A stretch of DNA of 64,000 bases, taken from the NCBI RefSeq assembly GCF_028888695.1, contig NZ_PNFF01000001.1:567501-631500 (forward strand). Direction: 5' to 3'. The stretch is from Bacillus methanolicus (lineage in GTDB: Bacteria > Bacillota > Bacilli > Bacillales > Cytobacillaceae). Below, one piece after another: positions 1 through 7,890 of the stretch (the first letter of the stretch is position 1; every line of letters begins with the position of its first letter). A program made the translations under genes and the position numbers. The notes under the pieces are model-generated. The model did no database searches. It was not told where the DNA came from and worked only from the letters and a program-made list of their open reading frames with translations.

Positions 1-165
1 GATAAGCTAAAAACCGGTGAAATTTCTGAGTACTATGTTTCTAAAGATAATTTTCTTTCATTCCGCAGCGTTCTTGTCAAACGGCCGGATTTTAAACATT
101 TTAGAGGGATCGCGCAGCGGGGGGGAGATGTAATTTATCGCTACCTTGAAACTCCAAGAAGTTAA
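1..165 (+). CDS. C-terminal end of an unrecognised protein (5' truncated by window edge)
   Basis: Frame 1 is open from the first base and stops with TAA at 163-165, giving the last 54 residues of a protein. The tail is basic and aromatic (it contains [14 protein letters not shown] and ends YLETPRS). I do not recognise the family. In B. subtilis the gene before ptsH is ptsG, and this fragment does not look like the end of an EIICBA permease, so the upstream context differs. Coding status is inferred from the open frame only. Confidence 0.45.
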   Translation, partial: DKLKTGEISEYYVSKDNFLSFRSVLVKRPDFKHFRGIAQRGGDVIYRYLETPRS

Positions 166-613
166 TTGTAGAAGAATATGTTTCTATATCTATTTTAAGT
201 CGCGAAAATGAGGCTAGTCATAAGGGTCATGGGTCTGACCCTATGTTTTTGTATGTAAACAAAAAATTGGAAAAGAAAGCGCTTAACTAAAAAAGTTTAA
301 AAAAAAACATTGAATTATTAGATGTTTCCGTTGTCTGTATAGTAAAGAAATGCTATTCTTTTTTTGGGATGTCAGTTGTCTGATGACTTAAAGAACATAA
401 TCAAAAAACCTGCAAAATACATGATAAAAATTTCGATGGAGAAAATAAAACTGTGTGGAATGAAATGATCGATCGCAGAATGAAAACTTATTCGTATGTT
501 TTGCCGGCAGGTTGACTTAAATAAATGTATTTTTAAGTCAATAAGGCAACCATCTTTCAGTTTCCAAATACACCCATGATATTATCTATTAAGTAAAGGA
601 GTATGATTTTATA
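166..613 (+). promoter_or_regulatory. Intergenic leader upstream of ptsHI
   Basis: This 448-base gene-free stretch precedes ptsH. It holds a half copy of the GGGTCTGACCC repeat at about 226-245, a cre-like CcpA site at 274-287 (the core GAAAGCGCTT matches, the ends are weaker), a possible SigA promoter TTGTCT-17-TATTCT at 331-359, and a perfect inverted repeat at 512-541. The ptsH ribosome site AAAGGAG lies at 595-601. No GlcT-type RAT antiterminator or ptsG was recognised. Promoter and cre are motif matches only. Confidence 0.4.
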
Positions 614-880
614 ATGGTCGAAAAACAATTTAAAGTAATCGCTGAAACAGGCATTCATGCCCGTCCTGCAACTTTACTTGTACAAGCTGCAAGCAAATTT
701 GATTCTGAAATTACTCTTGAATACAAAGAGAAAAAAGTTAACTTAAAATCAATCATGGGAGTTATGTCGCTTGGTGTTGGAAAGGGTGCCGATATCAAAA
801 TTATTGCCGAAGGAAGCGATGAAGAAGAAGCGATGAGAAGCTTAGAAGAGACATTGAATAAAGAAGGTTTGGCGGAATAA
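614..880 (+). CDS. ptsH: Phosphocarrier protein HPr
   Basis: HPr is the cytoplasmic phosphocarrier of the sugar phosphotransferase system. It takes phosphate from enzyme I on His15 and passes it to sugar-specific EIIA domains. At 88 residues it is the usual length, with the active-site block GIHARPAT placing His at residue 15. The regulatory block [11 protein letters not shown] places Ser at residue 46, the HPr kinase target that makes HPr a CcpA corepressor in Firmicutes. The ATG is preceded by AAAGGAG at 595-601. The stop TAA shares its last base with the ATG of ptsI, so the two are translationally coupled. Confidence 0.98.
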   Translation: MVEKQFKVIAETGIHARPATLLVQAASKFDSEITLEYKEKKVNLKSIMGVMSLGVGKGADIKIIAEGSDEEEAMRSLEETLNKEGLAE

Positions 881-2598
881 TGGATTTTTTGAAGGGAATC
901 GCCGCTTCCAGTGGAATTGCGATTGCAAAAGCATACATGTTAGCAGAGCCCGATCTTTCTTTTGAAAAGAAGACTGTAGATGATTCAGCGAAGGAAATTG
1001 ACCGTTTTCAGTCTGCTTTAACAAAAGCAAAGACAGAGCTTGAAAGTATTCGCGATCGTGCAAAGACAGAGCTGGGAGCTGATAAAGCGGCAATTTTTGA
1101 GGCACATCTGTTAGTGTTAAGCGATCCTGAACTGATCACCCAAATCGAAGATAAAATTAAAACTGAAAAAGTAAACGCAGAGTATGCACTTAAGGAAACA
1201 ACTGACATGTTCATTGCTATGTTTGAGCAAATGGATAATGAATATATGAAGGAACGTGCTGCAGACATTCGCGATGTAACAAAACGGGTACTTTCTCATC
1301 TGCTCGGTTTGCAAATTTCAAATCCAAGCATGATTAATGAGGAAGTTATCATTGTTGCGGAAGATTTAACACCTTCAGATACAGCTCAATTGAACCGTCA
1401 ATATGTGAAAGGCTTTACAACAGATATTGGCGGAAGAACTTCTCACTCAGCGATTATGGCTCGTTCTATGGAAATTCCGGCCGTTGTCGGAACAAAAACG
1501 GTCACGAAAGAAATTAAGAACGGTGACTTAATCATTGTTGATGGATTAAAAGGAGAAGTCCATATTAACCCATCACAAGAAACGATCGAAAAATATAAAA
1601 AAGAGCAAGCTGATTATGAAGCACAAAAAGCTGAATGGGCTAAGCTTGTGAATGAAAAGTCGTTTTCAAAAGACGGCCATCAAGTTGAGCTTGCCGCCAA
1701 TATTGGAACGCCAAATGATTTAGAAGGTGTTATTAATAACGGCGGGGAAGGAATTGGATTGTACCGGACGGAATTTCTTTACATGGGACGCGACCAGCTT
1801 CCGACTGAAGAAGAGCAATTTGAGGCGTATAAAGCGGTCCTTGAAGGAATGAAAGGAAAACCGGTTGTCGTTCGAACTCTTGATATCGGAGGAGACAAAG
1901 AACTTCCATATTTGAACCTTCCAAAAGAAATGAACCCATTTCTCGGATTCAGGGCGATTCGCCTATGTCTTGAAGAGCAAGACATGTTCCGAACACAGCT
2001 CAGGGCTTTATTAAGAGCCAGCAGCTATGGAAACTTGAAAATTATGTTTCCGATGATTGCAACACTTGATGAGTTCCGTGAAGCAAAAGCTATTTTTGAA
2101 GAAGAGAAAGAAAAGCTTGCTTCAAATGGAACAGTTGTTTCGGACAATATTGAAATCGGTATCATGGTTGAAATTCCGTCCACTGCGATCTTAGCCGATC
2201 AGTTTGCCAAAGAAGTTGACTTCTTCAGTATTGGAACAAATGATTTAATTCAATATACAATGGCAGCTGACCGCATGAATGAGCGTGTTTCCTATTTGTA
2301 TCAGCCATACCACCCGGCTATTTTGCGTCTGGTTAAAATGGTGATTGATGCAGCTCATAAAGAGGGCAAGTGGGTTGGAATGTGCGGTGAAATGGCAGGG
2401 GATGAAATTGCTATTCCAATCCTTCTCGGTCTCGGCTTAGATGAATTCTCAATGAGTGCAACTTCCATTTTAAAAGCACGTTCACAGATTCGCCAACTAT
2501 CAAAGGGCGAAATGGAAAAACTGGCTGAACAAGTCTTGCAAATGAAAACAACAGAAGAAGTAGTACAAACAGTTAAATCTGCAACGAAAATCTATTAA
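880..2598 (+). CDS. ptsI: PTS enzyme I (phosphoenolpyruvate-protein phosphotransferase)
   Basis: Enzyme I starts the phosphate relay by transferring phosphate from PEP to its own histidine and then to HPr. At 572 residues it is the normal length. The N-terminal part carries the phospho-histidine block [13 protein letters not shown] near residue 188. The C-terminal PEP-binding barrel shows [36 protein letters not shown] and the active-site cysteine in GMCGEMAGD. It overlaps ptsH by one base, forming a ptsHI operon. No ptsG or glcT is adjacent, unlike B. subtilis. A weak hairpin with a T-run follows at 2681-2706. Confidence 0.98.
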   Translation: MDFLKGIAASSGIAIAKAYMLAEPDLSFEKKTVDDSAKEIDRFQSALTKAKTELESIRDRAKTELGADKAAIFEAHLLVLSDPELITQIEDKIKTEKVNAEYALKETTDMFIAMFEQMDNEYMKERAADIRDVTKRVLSHLLGLQISNPSMINEEVIIVAEDLTPSDTAQLNRQYVKGFTTDIGGRTSHSAIMARSMEIPAVVGTKTVTKEIKNGDLIIVDGLKGEVHINPSQETIEKYKKEQADYEAQKAEWAKLVNEKSFSKDGHQVELAANIGTPNDLEGVINNGGEGIGLYRTEFLYMGRDQLPTEEEQFEAYKAVLEGMKGKPVVVRTLDIGGDKELPYLNLPKEMNPFLGFRAIRLCLEEQDMFRTQLRALLRASSYGNLKIMFPMIATLDEFREAKAIFEEEKEKLASNGTVVSDNIEIGIMVEIPSTAILADQFAKEVDFFSIGTNDLIQYTMAADRMNERVSYLYQPYHPAILRLVKMVIDAAHKEGKWVGMCGEMAGDEIAIPILLGLGLDEFSMSATSILKARSQIRQLSKGEMEKLAEQVLQMKTTEEVVQTVKSATKIY

Positions 2599-2680
2599 TA
2601 TAGATTTTCACTCGATGTTTTACCATCGACAATTGGATAAATAGGAAATAAGCTAATCATTCTTGTTTTCCCCTTTTTTT

Positions 2681-2706
2681 ACCGGATGTGCCGGTCTATT
2701 TTTTTG
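2681..2706 (+). terminator. Possible terminator after ptsI
   Basis: A 5-bp stem ACCGG/CCGGT with loop ATGTG is followed by CTATTTTTTTG. The stem is short, so this is a weak candidate. Confidence 0.4.
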
Positions 2707-2769
2707 TTCAAGAAAGCTTTTTTTCTTTTTTTTCAGTATAATGAAAATAAAGAGTAGAGGAGGATTTTT

Positions 2770-3555
2770 ATGGATCTTAAACTTTCCGGAAAGACTGCTT
2801 TAATTGCTGCATCTAGCCAAGGATTGGGACGGGCTATTGCAGAAGGACTGTTAAAAGAAGGAGCGAATGTTGTTATATCAGGGCGAGATGAATCAAAGTT
2901 AAAACAGGTGGTAACAGAAATCGATCCTGAAGGGTCAGGAAAAGCTACGTTTGTTCGAGCAGATGTTACAAATCAAGATGATATAAAACAAATGGTTCAA
3001 ACAGCAATTGATTCTTTCGGAAGACTCGACATTCTTGTCAATAATGCCGGCGGCCCGCCTGCAGGTTCTTTTGAAACACTTACAGATGAAGATTGGCAGG
3101 CATCATTTGAATTAAATTTGCTTTCTTACATCAGGCTGATCAGGGAAGCGTTGCCTGCTCTAAAGACGAATGGCGGTAAAATTATTAATATTGCATCATC
3201 ATCCATAAAAGAACCAATTCCTGGGTTGATTCTTTCTAATACATTCAGAACAGCAATTGTCGGGCTGTCGAAAACACTTGCACAAGAACTTGCCCCTTAT
3301 AACATTTTAATTAATACAGTTGCTCCCGGAAGAATAGCGACTGACCGCGTAAGGCACCTCGACCAAGTGAATGCTGAAAAACTTGGAATTACGAGAGAAG
3401 AAGTCGAAGCAAAGATGAAGGAGTCGATCCCATTGAAACGGTATGGAACTCCTCAAGAGTTTGCAAATTTTGTTGTTTTCCTGGCATCTGAGGCAAATAC
3501 TTATGTAACGGGCAGTTCGTTTCTAGTCGACGGCGGAATGGTCAAATCGATTTAA
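2770..3555 (+). CDS. Short-chain dehydrogenase/reductase family protein lacking the YxxxK pair
   Basis: This 261-residue protein has the SDR Rossmann fold. It shows a dinucleotide loop ASSQGLGRAIAE near residue 14, the NNAGGP block near residue 92, the catalytic-serine region IINIASSS and the C-terminal VDGGMVKSI. Most SDRs then carry Tyr-x-x-x-Lys. Here the aligned segment reads LILSNTFRTAIVG, so Ser replaces Tyr and Arg replaces Lys. It belongs to a divergent subgroup often annotated as 3-oxoacyl-ACP reductase, and that activity should not be assumed. ATG at 2770 follows GAGGAGG with good spacing. It is likely monocistronic. Confidence 0.85.
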   Translation: MDLKLSGKTALIAASSQGLGRAIAEGLLKEGANVVISGRDESKLKQVVTEIDPEGSGKATFVRADVTNQDDIKQMVQTAIDSFGRLDILVNNAGGPPAGSFETLTDEDWQASFELNLLSYIRLIREALPALKTNGGKIINIASSSIKEPIPGLILSNTFRTAIVGLSKTLAQELAPYNILINTVAPGRIATDRVRHLDQVNAEKLGITREEVEAKMKESIPLKRYGTPQEFANFVVFLASEANTYVTGSSFLVDGGMVKSI

Positions 3556-3659
3556 AAGCCTTTTCGTTTTTGCAGGTAAAATTTCAATTATTTCTCTTTC
3601 CATACGTTTATTGCCATTAAGAATGGGCAAAGGTATGCATATGGAAGGAGGAATGCAAT

Positions 3660-4121
3660 ATAAAAAATAAATTTCTCTTGTTACCTGCATTATTTGTGAA
3701 TATTCTTCTGCTTTCTGGCTGTATGTTTGGATCTGAACAGCTGATTGCAAACCGGCATGCAGAAGTGCTATTAACAAATAGCAATGAATTGCAATTCCGT
3801 TTTAAAATTAATGAAAATCTATTTGCCGACCATTCAACCTATAAAGTAAGAATTTCGATTCACGACAAACAATTGGCAGCGGCTCTTGGTGCAACACAAA
3901 TTGTCTACGGGGAAAACGAAGTTATTAATGGCGAATACATAGAGGCAAATGATTCGAATGAGCGAGTCATTTTTATGGAACCTATTCCTTTAAAAAATGA
4001 TATTCATGTTTTCGAGATAGAAAACATGATTATTAAAGACAAGGCAGTTTCAATCGAAGTGTTTAATGATGAAGGTGTATTAGGCCAGACTTACTTGACA
4101 AATTTTTCAAGCCAGCTTTAA
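3660..4121 (+). CDS. Putative lipoprotein of unknown function with an atypical start (ATA or downstream TTG)
   Basis: The mature part is a roughly 130-residue protein I do not recognise. It is preceded by a lipoprotein signal, a hydrophobic run ending in the lipobox LLSGC. A strong ribosome site (GGAAGGAGG, 3643-3651) lies eight bases before an in-frame ATA at 3660. Reading from there gives a proper Lys-containing n-region (IKNKFLLLPALF). The first standard start in frame is TTG at 3678, which drops those lysines and is 26 bases from the ribosome site. ATG at 3653 is out of frame and stops after five codons. The start codon may be mutated or truly non-standard. It is followed by a terminator near 4186. 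Confidence 0.6.
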   Translation: MKNKFLLLPALFVNILLLSGCMFGSEQLIANRHAEVLLTNSNELQFRFKINENLFADHSTYKVRISIHDKQLAAALGATQIVYGENEVINGEYIEANDSNERVIFMEPIPLKNDIHVFEIENMIIKDKAVSIEVFNDEGVLGQTYLTNFSSQL

Positions 4122-4184
4122 TTTGGTTTATCGATTCAGAAAACGGGTAATATAAATTACGCGCATAAAATTGGAGAATAAATT

Positions 4185-4215
4185 GGCCGGGCAATTGTCC
4201 GGCTAAATTTTTTTT
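4185..4215 (+). terminator. Terminator after the lipoprotein gene
   Basis: The near-palindrome GGCCGGGCAATTGTCCGGCT is followed by AAATTTTTTTT, a typical intrinsic terminator. It lies just upstream of the ykwC promoter region. Confidence 0.75.
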
Positions 4216-4277
4216 AAAAAGAGAATAAAGAAATGATAGAATAAAAATAACACGAATTTAGAGAGGAGTATGAACAT

Positions 4278-5168
4278 TTGTTAACTTCCGAAAATACTGT
4301 AGTCGGTTTTATTGGTCTTGGTGTCATGGGGAAAAGTATGGCAGGACATATTCTTAAGAGCGGTTATCCGCTTGTGGTATATACACGAACAAAGAATAAG
4401 GCAGAAGAACTTTTGGAAAAAGGTGCAGAATGGGCTGATTCACCTAAAGAAATTGCAAAGAAAGCTGATGTCATGATTACGATTGTAGGATATCCTTCTG
4501 ATGTGGAAGAAGTTTATCTTGGAGAAAAGGGGATTATTCATCATGCTAAACAAGGAAGCTATCTCATTGATATGACGACTTCAACTCCCACACTTGCAGT
4601 GAGAATTTTTGAGGAAGCAAAAAAGAAAGGGTTAAAAGCACTCGATGCTCCTGTATCAGGCGGTGATATCGGCGCAAGGGAAGGAAAACTGTCAATCATG
4701 GTAGGGGGAGATTATGAAGATTTTGTGGCTGTTAAACCAATCTTAAGTCTCCTCGGCACTAATATTGTATATCAAGGAAAAGCCGGTTCCGGCCAGCACA
4801 CAAAAATGTGCAACCAAATTGCCATTGCATCAAACATGATTGGTGTTTGTGAAGCAATCGCATACGCTGAAAGAGCAGGATTGAATCCGGAGAATGTTTT
4901 AAAAAGCATTGCTTCAGGTGCAGCAGGCAGCTGGTCACTTTCTAATCTGGCGCCAAGAATGATTGATGGAAATTTTGAACCCGGCTTTTACATAAAGCAT
5001 TTTATAAAAGATATGAATATTGCCCTTGAAGAAGCGGAAAAGTTGGGTCTTAAAGCACCTGGACTATCCTTGGCAAAATCTCTTTATTCCCGATTAGCTG
5101 AAAAAGGAGAAGAAAACAGCGGCACTCATGCTCTTTACAAGTATTACAACGACAACGAAACTGTTTAA
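4278..5168 (+). CDS. ykwC: 3-hydroxyisobutyrate dehydrogenase family oxidoreductase YkwC
   Basis: This is a beta-hydroxyacid dehydrogenase of 296 residues. The N-terminal NAD(P) domain opens with GFIGLGVMGKSMA, the substrate signature DAPVSGGDIGAREG lies near residue 122, and the catalytic-lysine block is GQHTKMCNQI near residue 172. The all-alpha C-terminal domain is complete. The physiological substrate of YkwC is unknown. The start is TTG at 4278, ten bases after GAGAGGAG. The ATG at 4270 is out of frame and stops at once. In B. subtilis ykwC also lies between ptsI and patA. Confidence 0.88.
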   Translation: MLTSENTVVGFIGLGVMGKSMAGHILKSGYPLVVYTRTKNKAEELLEKGAEWADSPKEIAKKADVMITIVGYPSDVEEVYLGEKGIIHHAKQGSYLIDMTTSTPTLAVRIFEEAKKKGLKALDAPVSGGDIGAREGKLSIMVGGDYEDFVAVKPILSLLGTNIVYQGKAGSGQHTKMCNQIAIASNMIGVCEAIAYAERAGLNPENVLKSIASGAAGSWSLSNLAPRMIDGNFEPGFYIKHFIKDMNIALEEAEKLGLKAPGLSLAKSLYSRLAEKGEENSGTHALYKYYNDNETV

Positions 5169-5263
5169 AGCGTTCAAAAATAATCTATGCCAGAAATGTC
5201 ATAAGCTCTCTGTATAATCGATCCTTCATTTTTTTATATTAAGGTTAAGGAGGATTGAGAGCT

Positions 5264-5440
5264 ATGGCAAAAAAGACAAAAAAGAATGACCCACAGCAAA
5301 AAAACAAAAAGGGATTTGATTCTGCGGTATTAAACCAGGAATTTGCTCATGAATTCGGCAGTGCTGCAACGAATAAGATTCATAAAGATAAAGCAAAAAA
5401 AGAGAAGGCATCAAAAAACAACGGAGAGTATAACAAATGA
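5264..5440 (+). CDS. Small basic hypothetical protein (58 aa)
   Basis: A Lys-rich, hydrophilic 58-residue protein (begins MAKKTKKNDPQQKN; central FDSAVLNQEFAHEFG). ATG at 5264 is preceded by AAGGAGG (5247-5253) at ideal spacing. The in-frame TTG at 5255 is too close to that site. The composition and the FAHEFG stretch faintly recall small spore proteins, but I cannot assign a family. It ends at a strong bidirectional terminator shared with patA. Confidence 0.65.
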   Translation: MAKKTKKNDPQQKNKKGFDSAVLNQEFAHEFGSAATNKIHKDKAKKEKASKNNGEYNK

Positions 5441-5442
5441 TA

Positions 5443-5472
5443 AAAAAATCAGGCAGCTGCCTGATTTTTTTA
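5443..5472. terminator. Bidirectional terminator between the small basic protein gene and patA
   Basis: The palindrome TCAGGCAGCTGCCTGA (5449-5464) is flanked by A-runs on the left and T-runs on the right, so it serves both converging transcripts. Confidence 0.9.
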
Positions 5473-6624
5473 TTTACTCATTTCCATCATATAGTTTTCA
5501 ATCCTATTAAGTCCTTCTTCCAAAGTCTCCATTGAATAAGCAAAGGAAAGCCGGAAGTATCCTTCGCCTAAATTAGAAAACGCACTTCCCGGAACAACGG
5601 CAACTTTTGCTTCATGTGCAAGAGATAAAGCAAAATCAAAAGATTTCATACCGGAAACGGGAATTTTCACAAAGAAATAAAACGCGCCTTCCGGTTTTAC
5701 AACATCAAATCCCATTTTTATCAGTCTGTTGTAAACGTAATCGCGCCTTTTTTTATACTCGGCTCTCATTGGCAGCGCATCATCAATACCAGCAGTCAGC
5801 GCTTCTAATGCAGCCATTTGTGATATAGAAGTAGCGCAAGTAACGTTATATTGGTGAACTTTTAAAATATGTTTTGCAATATTATCTGAAGTAAACAGCA
5901 GCCCGATTCTCCAACCTGTCATGGAGTGGGATTTTGACAGCCCGTTAATCACGATCGTCTTTTCTTTTAAAAACTTTGCAATCGAGATATGCGGTCTTTC
6001 ATAGACAAGTTCACTGTAGATTTCATCAGCAAGGATAAAAATATCCTTATCACGCAGCAACTCTGAAATTTCGTATAATTCTTTTTCCGATAGGCTGATT
6101 CCTGTAGGATTGGATGGATAAGGCAATACGATGCATCGTGTTCTATTTGTTATGTATGATTTTATAACATCAGCCGTCATTTTGAAATCGTTCGTCGTTG
6201 TATCGGCGTAAACTGGTTTTGCTCCTGAAAGGCGAATGATTGGCTCGTAACCGGGATAAACAGGCCCCGGCAATATGACTTCAGTGTCCCAGTCTAAAAT
6301 GGTTCTGAACGCGATGTCAATTGCCTCGCTTGCGCCCGCGGTGATGATCACCTCAGAATCGGGATCATAGACAACATCGTATTTTTTTAAATAGTACTCT
6401 GCGGCAGCTTTTCTTAGCTCGATCATGCCTGCATTATGAGTATACGTTGTAAAGTCATCATGAATCGCTTTTATTCCGGCAGCTTTTACATGCTCTGGAG
6501 TCGGAAAATCAGGCTGGCCGATTGTTAATGAAATCATCCCTTCTGTTCCGGCAACCATATTAAAAAATTTACGAATTCCTGAAATTTCAATGTTTGCTGC
6601 CCTGTCATTTATTAAATGTTCCAC
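5470..6624 (-). CDS. patA: Aminotransferase PatA (class I/II, aspartate-family)
   Basis: A PLP-dependent aminotransferase of 384 residues. In B. subtilis PatA is an N-acetyl-L,L-diaminopimelate aminotransferase, which links it to dapH and dapI further along this window. Visible blocks are SLTIGQPDFPTPEHVKAA, LPYPSNPTG and the PLP-lysine motif INGLSKSHSMTGWRIG. I take GTG at 6624 as the start. GGAAAGG lies nine bases upstream, and the protein then begins VEHLINDRAANIEISG, aligning with B. subtilis MEHLLNPKAREIEISG. The ATG nine bases earlier directly abuts the ribosome site. Confidence 0.92.
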   Translation of the reverse strand: MEHLINDRAANIEISGIRKFFNMVAGTEGMISLTIGQPDFPTPEHVKAAGIKAIHDDFTTYTHNAGMIELRKAAAEYYLKKYDVVYDPDSEVIITAGASEAIDIAFRTILDWDTEVILPGPVYPGYEPIIRLSGAKPVYADTTTNDFKMTADVIKSYITNRTRCIVLPYPSNPTGISLSEKELYEISELLRDKDIFILADEIYSELVYERPHISIAKFLKEKTIVINGLSKSHSMTGWRIGLLFTSDNIAKHILKVHQYNVTCATSISQMAALEALTAGIDDALPMRAEYKKRRDYVYNRLIKMGFDVVKPEGAFYFFVKIPVSGMKSFDFALSLAHEAKVAVVPGSAFSNLGEGYFRLSFAYSMETLEEGLNRIENYMMEMSK

Positions 6625-6705
6625 CTTGTTCATCCTTTCCGGGCTTATTTTCAGATGTATCTTGATTTTATATGATAAATCAGAATAACAAAAGAACTTT
6701 ACAGA

Positions 6706-6735
6706 AAACAAAAAACCTCCCGATTACTCGGGAGG
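6706..6735 (-). terminator. Terminator of the small Cys-rich protein gene
   Basis: Stem CCTCCCG/CGGGAGG (6716-6722 and 6729-6735) with loop ATTACT. On the minus strand it is followed by TTTTTTGTTTTC. Confidence 0.88.
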
Positions 6736-6756
6736 AATCTATCATAAAGCGATCTC

Positions 6757-6960
6757 TTAGTATCCATAGTCCCAATCAATCTCATCTTCGTGCCAAAATA
6801 CAGGTGAAACAGTTCCAAAGTCGACAATTTTGTTTTCAAGCTTACAAATACAATGTTCACAGCCGCATTGGCTTTTGATTTCTTCATAAACAGTGTGTTC
6901 AACATCTTCAATAATTGTTACTGAATGGTCAGCTTGAAAAAGAATTGCCGTACCTTTCAT
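6757..6960 (-). CDS. Small cysteine-rich hypothetical protein (67 aa)
   Basis: A 67-residue acidic protein with a cysteine cluster CGCEHCIC near residue 36 and an aromatic/acidic tail WHEDEIDWDYGY. The cluster could bind a metal, but this is inference and I do not recognise the family. ATG at 6960 follows GAAGGGTG on the minus strand. A longer frame from 7047 has no comparable ribosome site. It has its own terminator and is divergent from the RDD gene. A good cre match lies in the shared upstream region. Confidence 0.65.
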   Translation of the reverse strand: MKGTAILFQADHSVTIIEDVEHTVYEEIKSQCGCEHCICKLENKIVDFGTVSPVFWHEDEIDWDYGY

Positions 6961-7088
6961 AATAAAATCGCACCCTTCATTTTTTAAAATTGAAAAATAT
7001 TTGTACTTGTTTTTTGTACGTTTGTATTTTAGTCCTCTTTTGTTCAAAGAACCAGATTCTCTTGTTAATGTTCACAAAAATGTCATTT

Positions 7089-7102
7089 TGTAAGCGTTTT
7101 CT
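7089..7102 (+). promoter_or_regulatory. cre (CcpA) site candidate
   Basis: TGTAAGCGTTTTCT matches the B. subtilis cre consensus TGWNANCGNTNWCA at every constrained position except the last base. It lies in the divergent region between the Cys-rich protein gene and the RDD gene, about 60 bases upstream of the RDD -10 element. Confidence 0.55.
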
Positions 7103-7159
7103 AGAAGTTTGAGTTAAAAGGATTTTTGAAGAAAATTGGAATATTTCTGATTAATAACA

Positions 7160-7168
7160 TGTTATAAT
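7160..7168 (+). promoter_or_regulatory. Extended -10 promoter of the RDD gene
   Basis: TGTTATAAT is a perfect TGnTATAAT extended -10 element, placed about 40 bases before the ATG. No convincing -35 box is seen at 17 bases, which fits an extended -10 promoter. Confidence 0.6.
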
Positions 7169-7206
7169 GTATATGTAAAATCAAACTGACGATTGGGGGA
7201 TAATGA

Positions 7207-7725
7207 ATGGGTACAATTTTAGAGCAACAGCCTTATGAGGAGAAGAAAGAATACGGAGGTTTTTGGATCCGCTTTGCTGCATATTTAATTGACAGCATCA
7301 TTTTAGGGATACCTTTGACAATTTTATCGTTTATTATCTCAGTGGTCTTTTTTGGGGCGTCCGGTGCTTTTGATGCGGCACTGACTGATCCAAATTATTG
7401 GGAACAGGATCCCGCGGATGCAGGAGCAAGTGCTTTTATTGGCGCTTACCTTGTAAGCATACTCGTTAACTTAATCGTAACTATCTTATATTTTGCAGGA
7501 TTGCATTCGTCAAAATGGCAAGCGACAATTGGAAAAAATCTGCTCGGTCTGAAAGTAACTGATATGGATGGAAATCGGATTTCTTTTGGGCGTGCACTCG
7601 GACGCTATTTAGCAATGGCGTTTTTATCTTCCATTTTATTGATTGGCTATATCATTGCTGCTTTTACAGAGAAAAAGCAAGCCCTCCATGATTTAATTGC
7701 CCGAACAGTCGTTGTAAAAAAATAA
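7207..7725 (+). CDS. RDD family membrane protein
   Basis: A 172-residue protein with the RDD domain. It has an N-terminal helix FWIRFAAYLIDSIILGIPLTIL with the Arg and Asp that name the family, a second hydrophobic segment near residues 80-97, and a C-terminal pair around WQATIGKNLLGLKV and FGRALGRYLAMAF. RDD proteins are integral membrane proteins, and some act as Na+/H+ antiporters. The function here is unknown. ATG follows GGGGGATA. A terminator closes the gene, so it appears monocistronic. Confidence 0.85.
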   Translation: MGTILEQQPYEEKKEYGGFWIRFAAYLIDSIILGIPLTILSFIISVVFFGASGAFDAALTDPNYWEQDPADAGASAFIGAYLVSILVNLIVTILYFAGLHSSKWQATIGKNLLGLKVTDMDGNRISFGRALGRYLAMAFLSSILLIGYIIAAFTEKKQALHDLIARTVVVKK

Positions 7726-7753
7726 AACTGTACTAATATTTTTAATCATAAAA

Positions 7754-7797
7754 AATACTGCACCGTTCAGAATGGTGCAGTATTATTATTTTTGAAT
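7754..7797 (+). terminator. Terminator after the RDD gene
   Basis: Stem AATACTGCACC/GGTGCAGTATT with a nine-base loop, followed by a T-rich stretch. Confidence 0.85.
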
Positions 7798-7890
7798 GAT
7801 TTTCAGTTTGTAAAAATTTTGTAAAGATAAAGGATATCTTTCGCATACAATGGAAATATAGATATATTTTTTAATAAGGAGTTGACAAAG

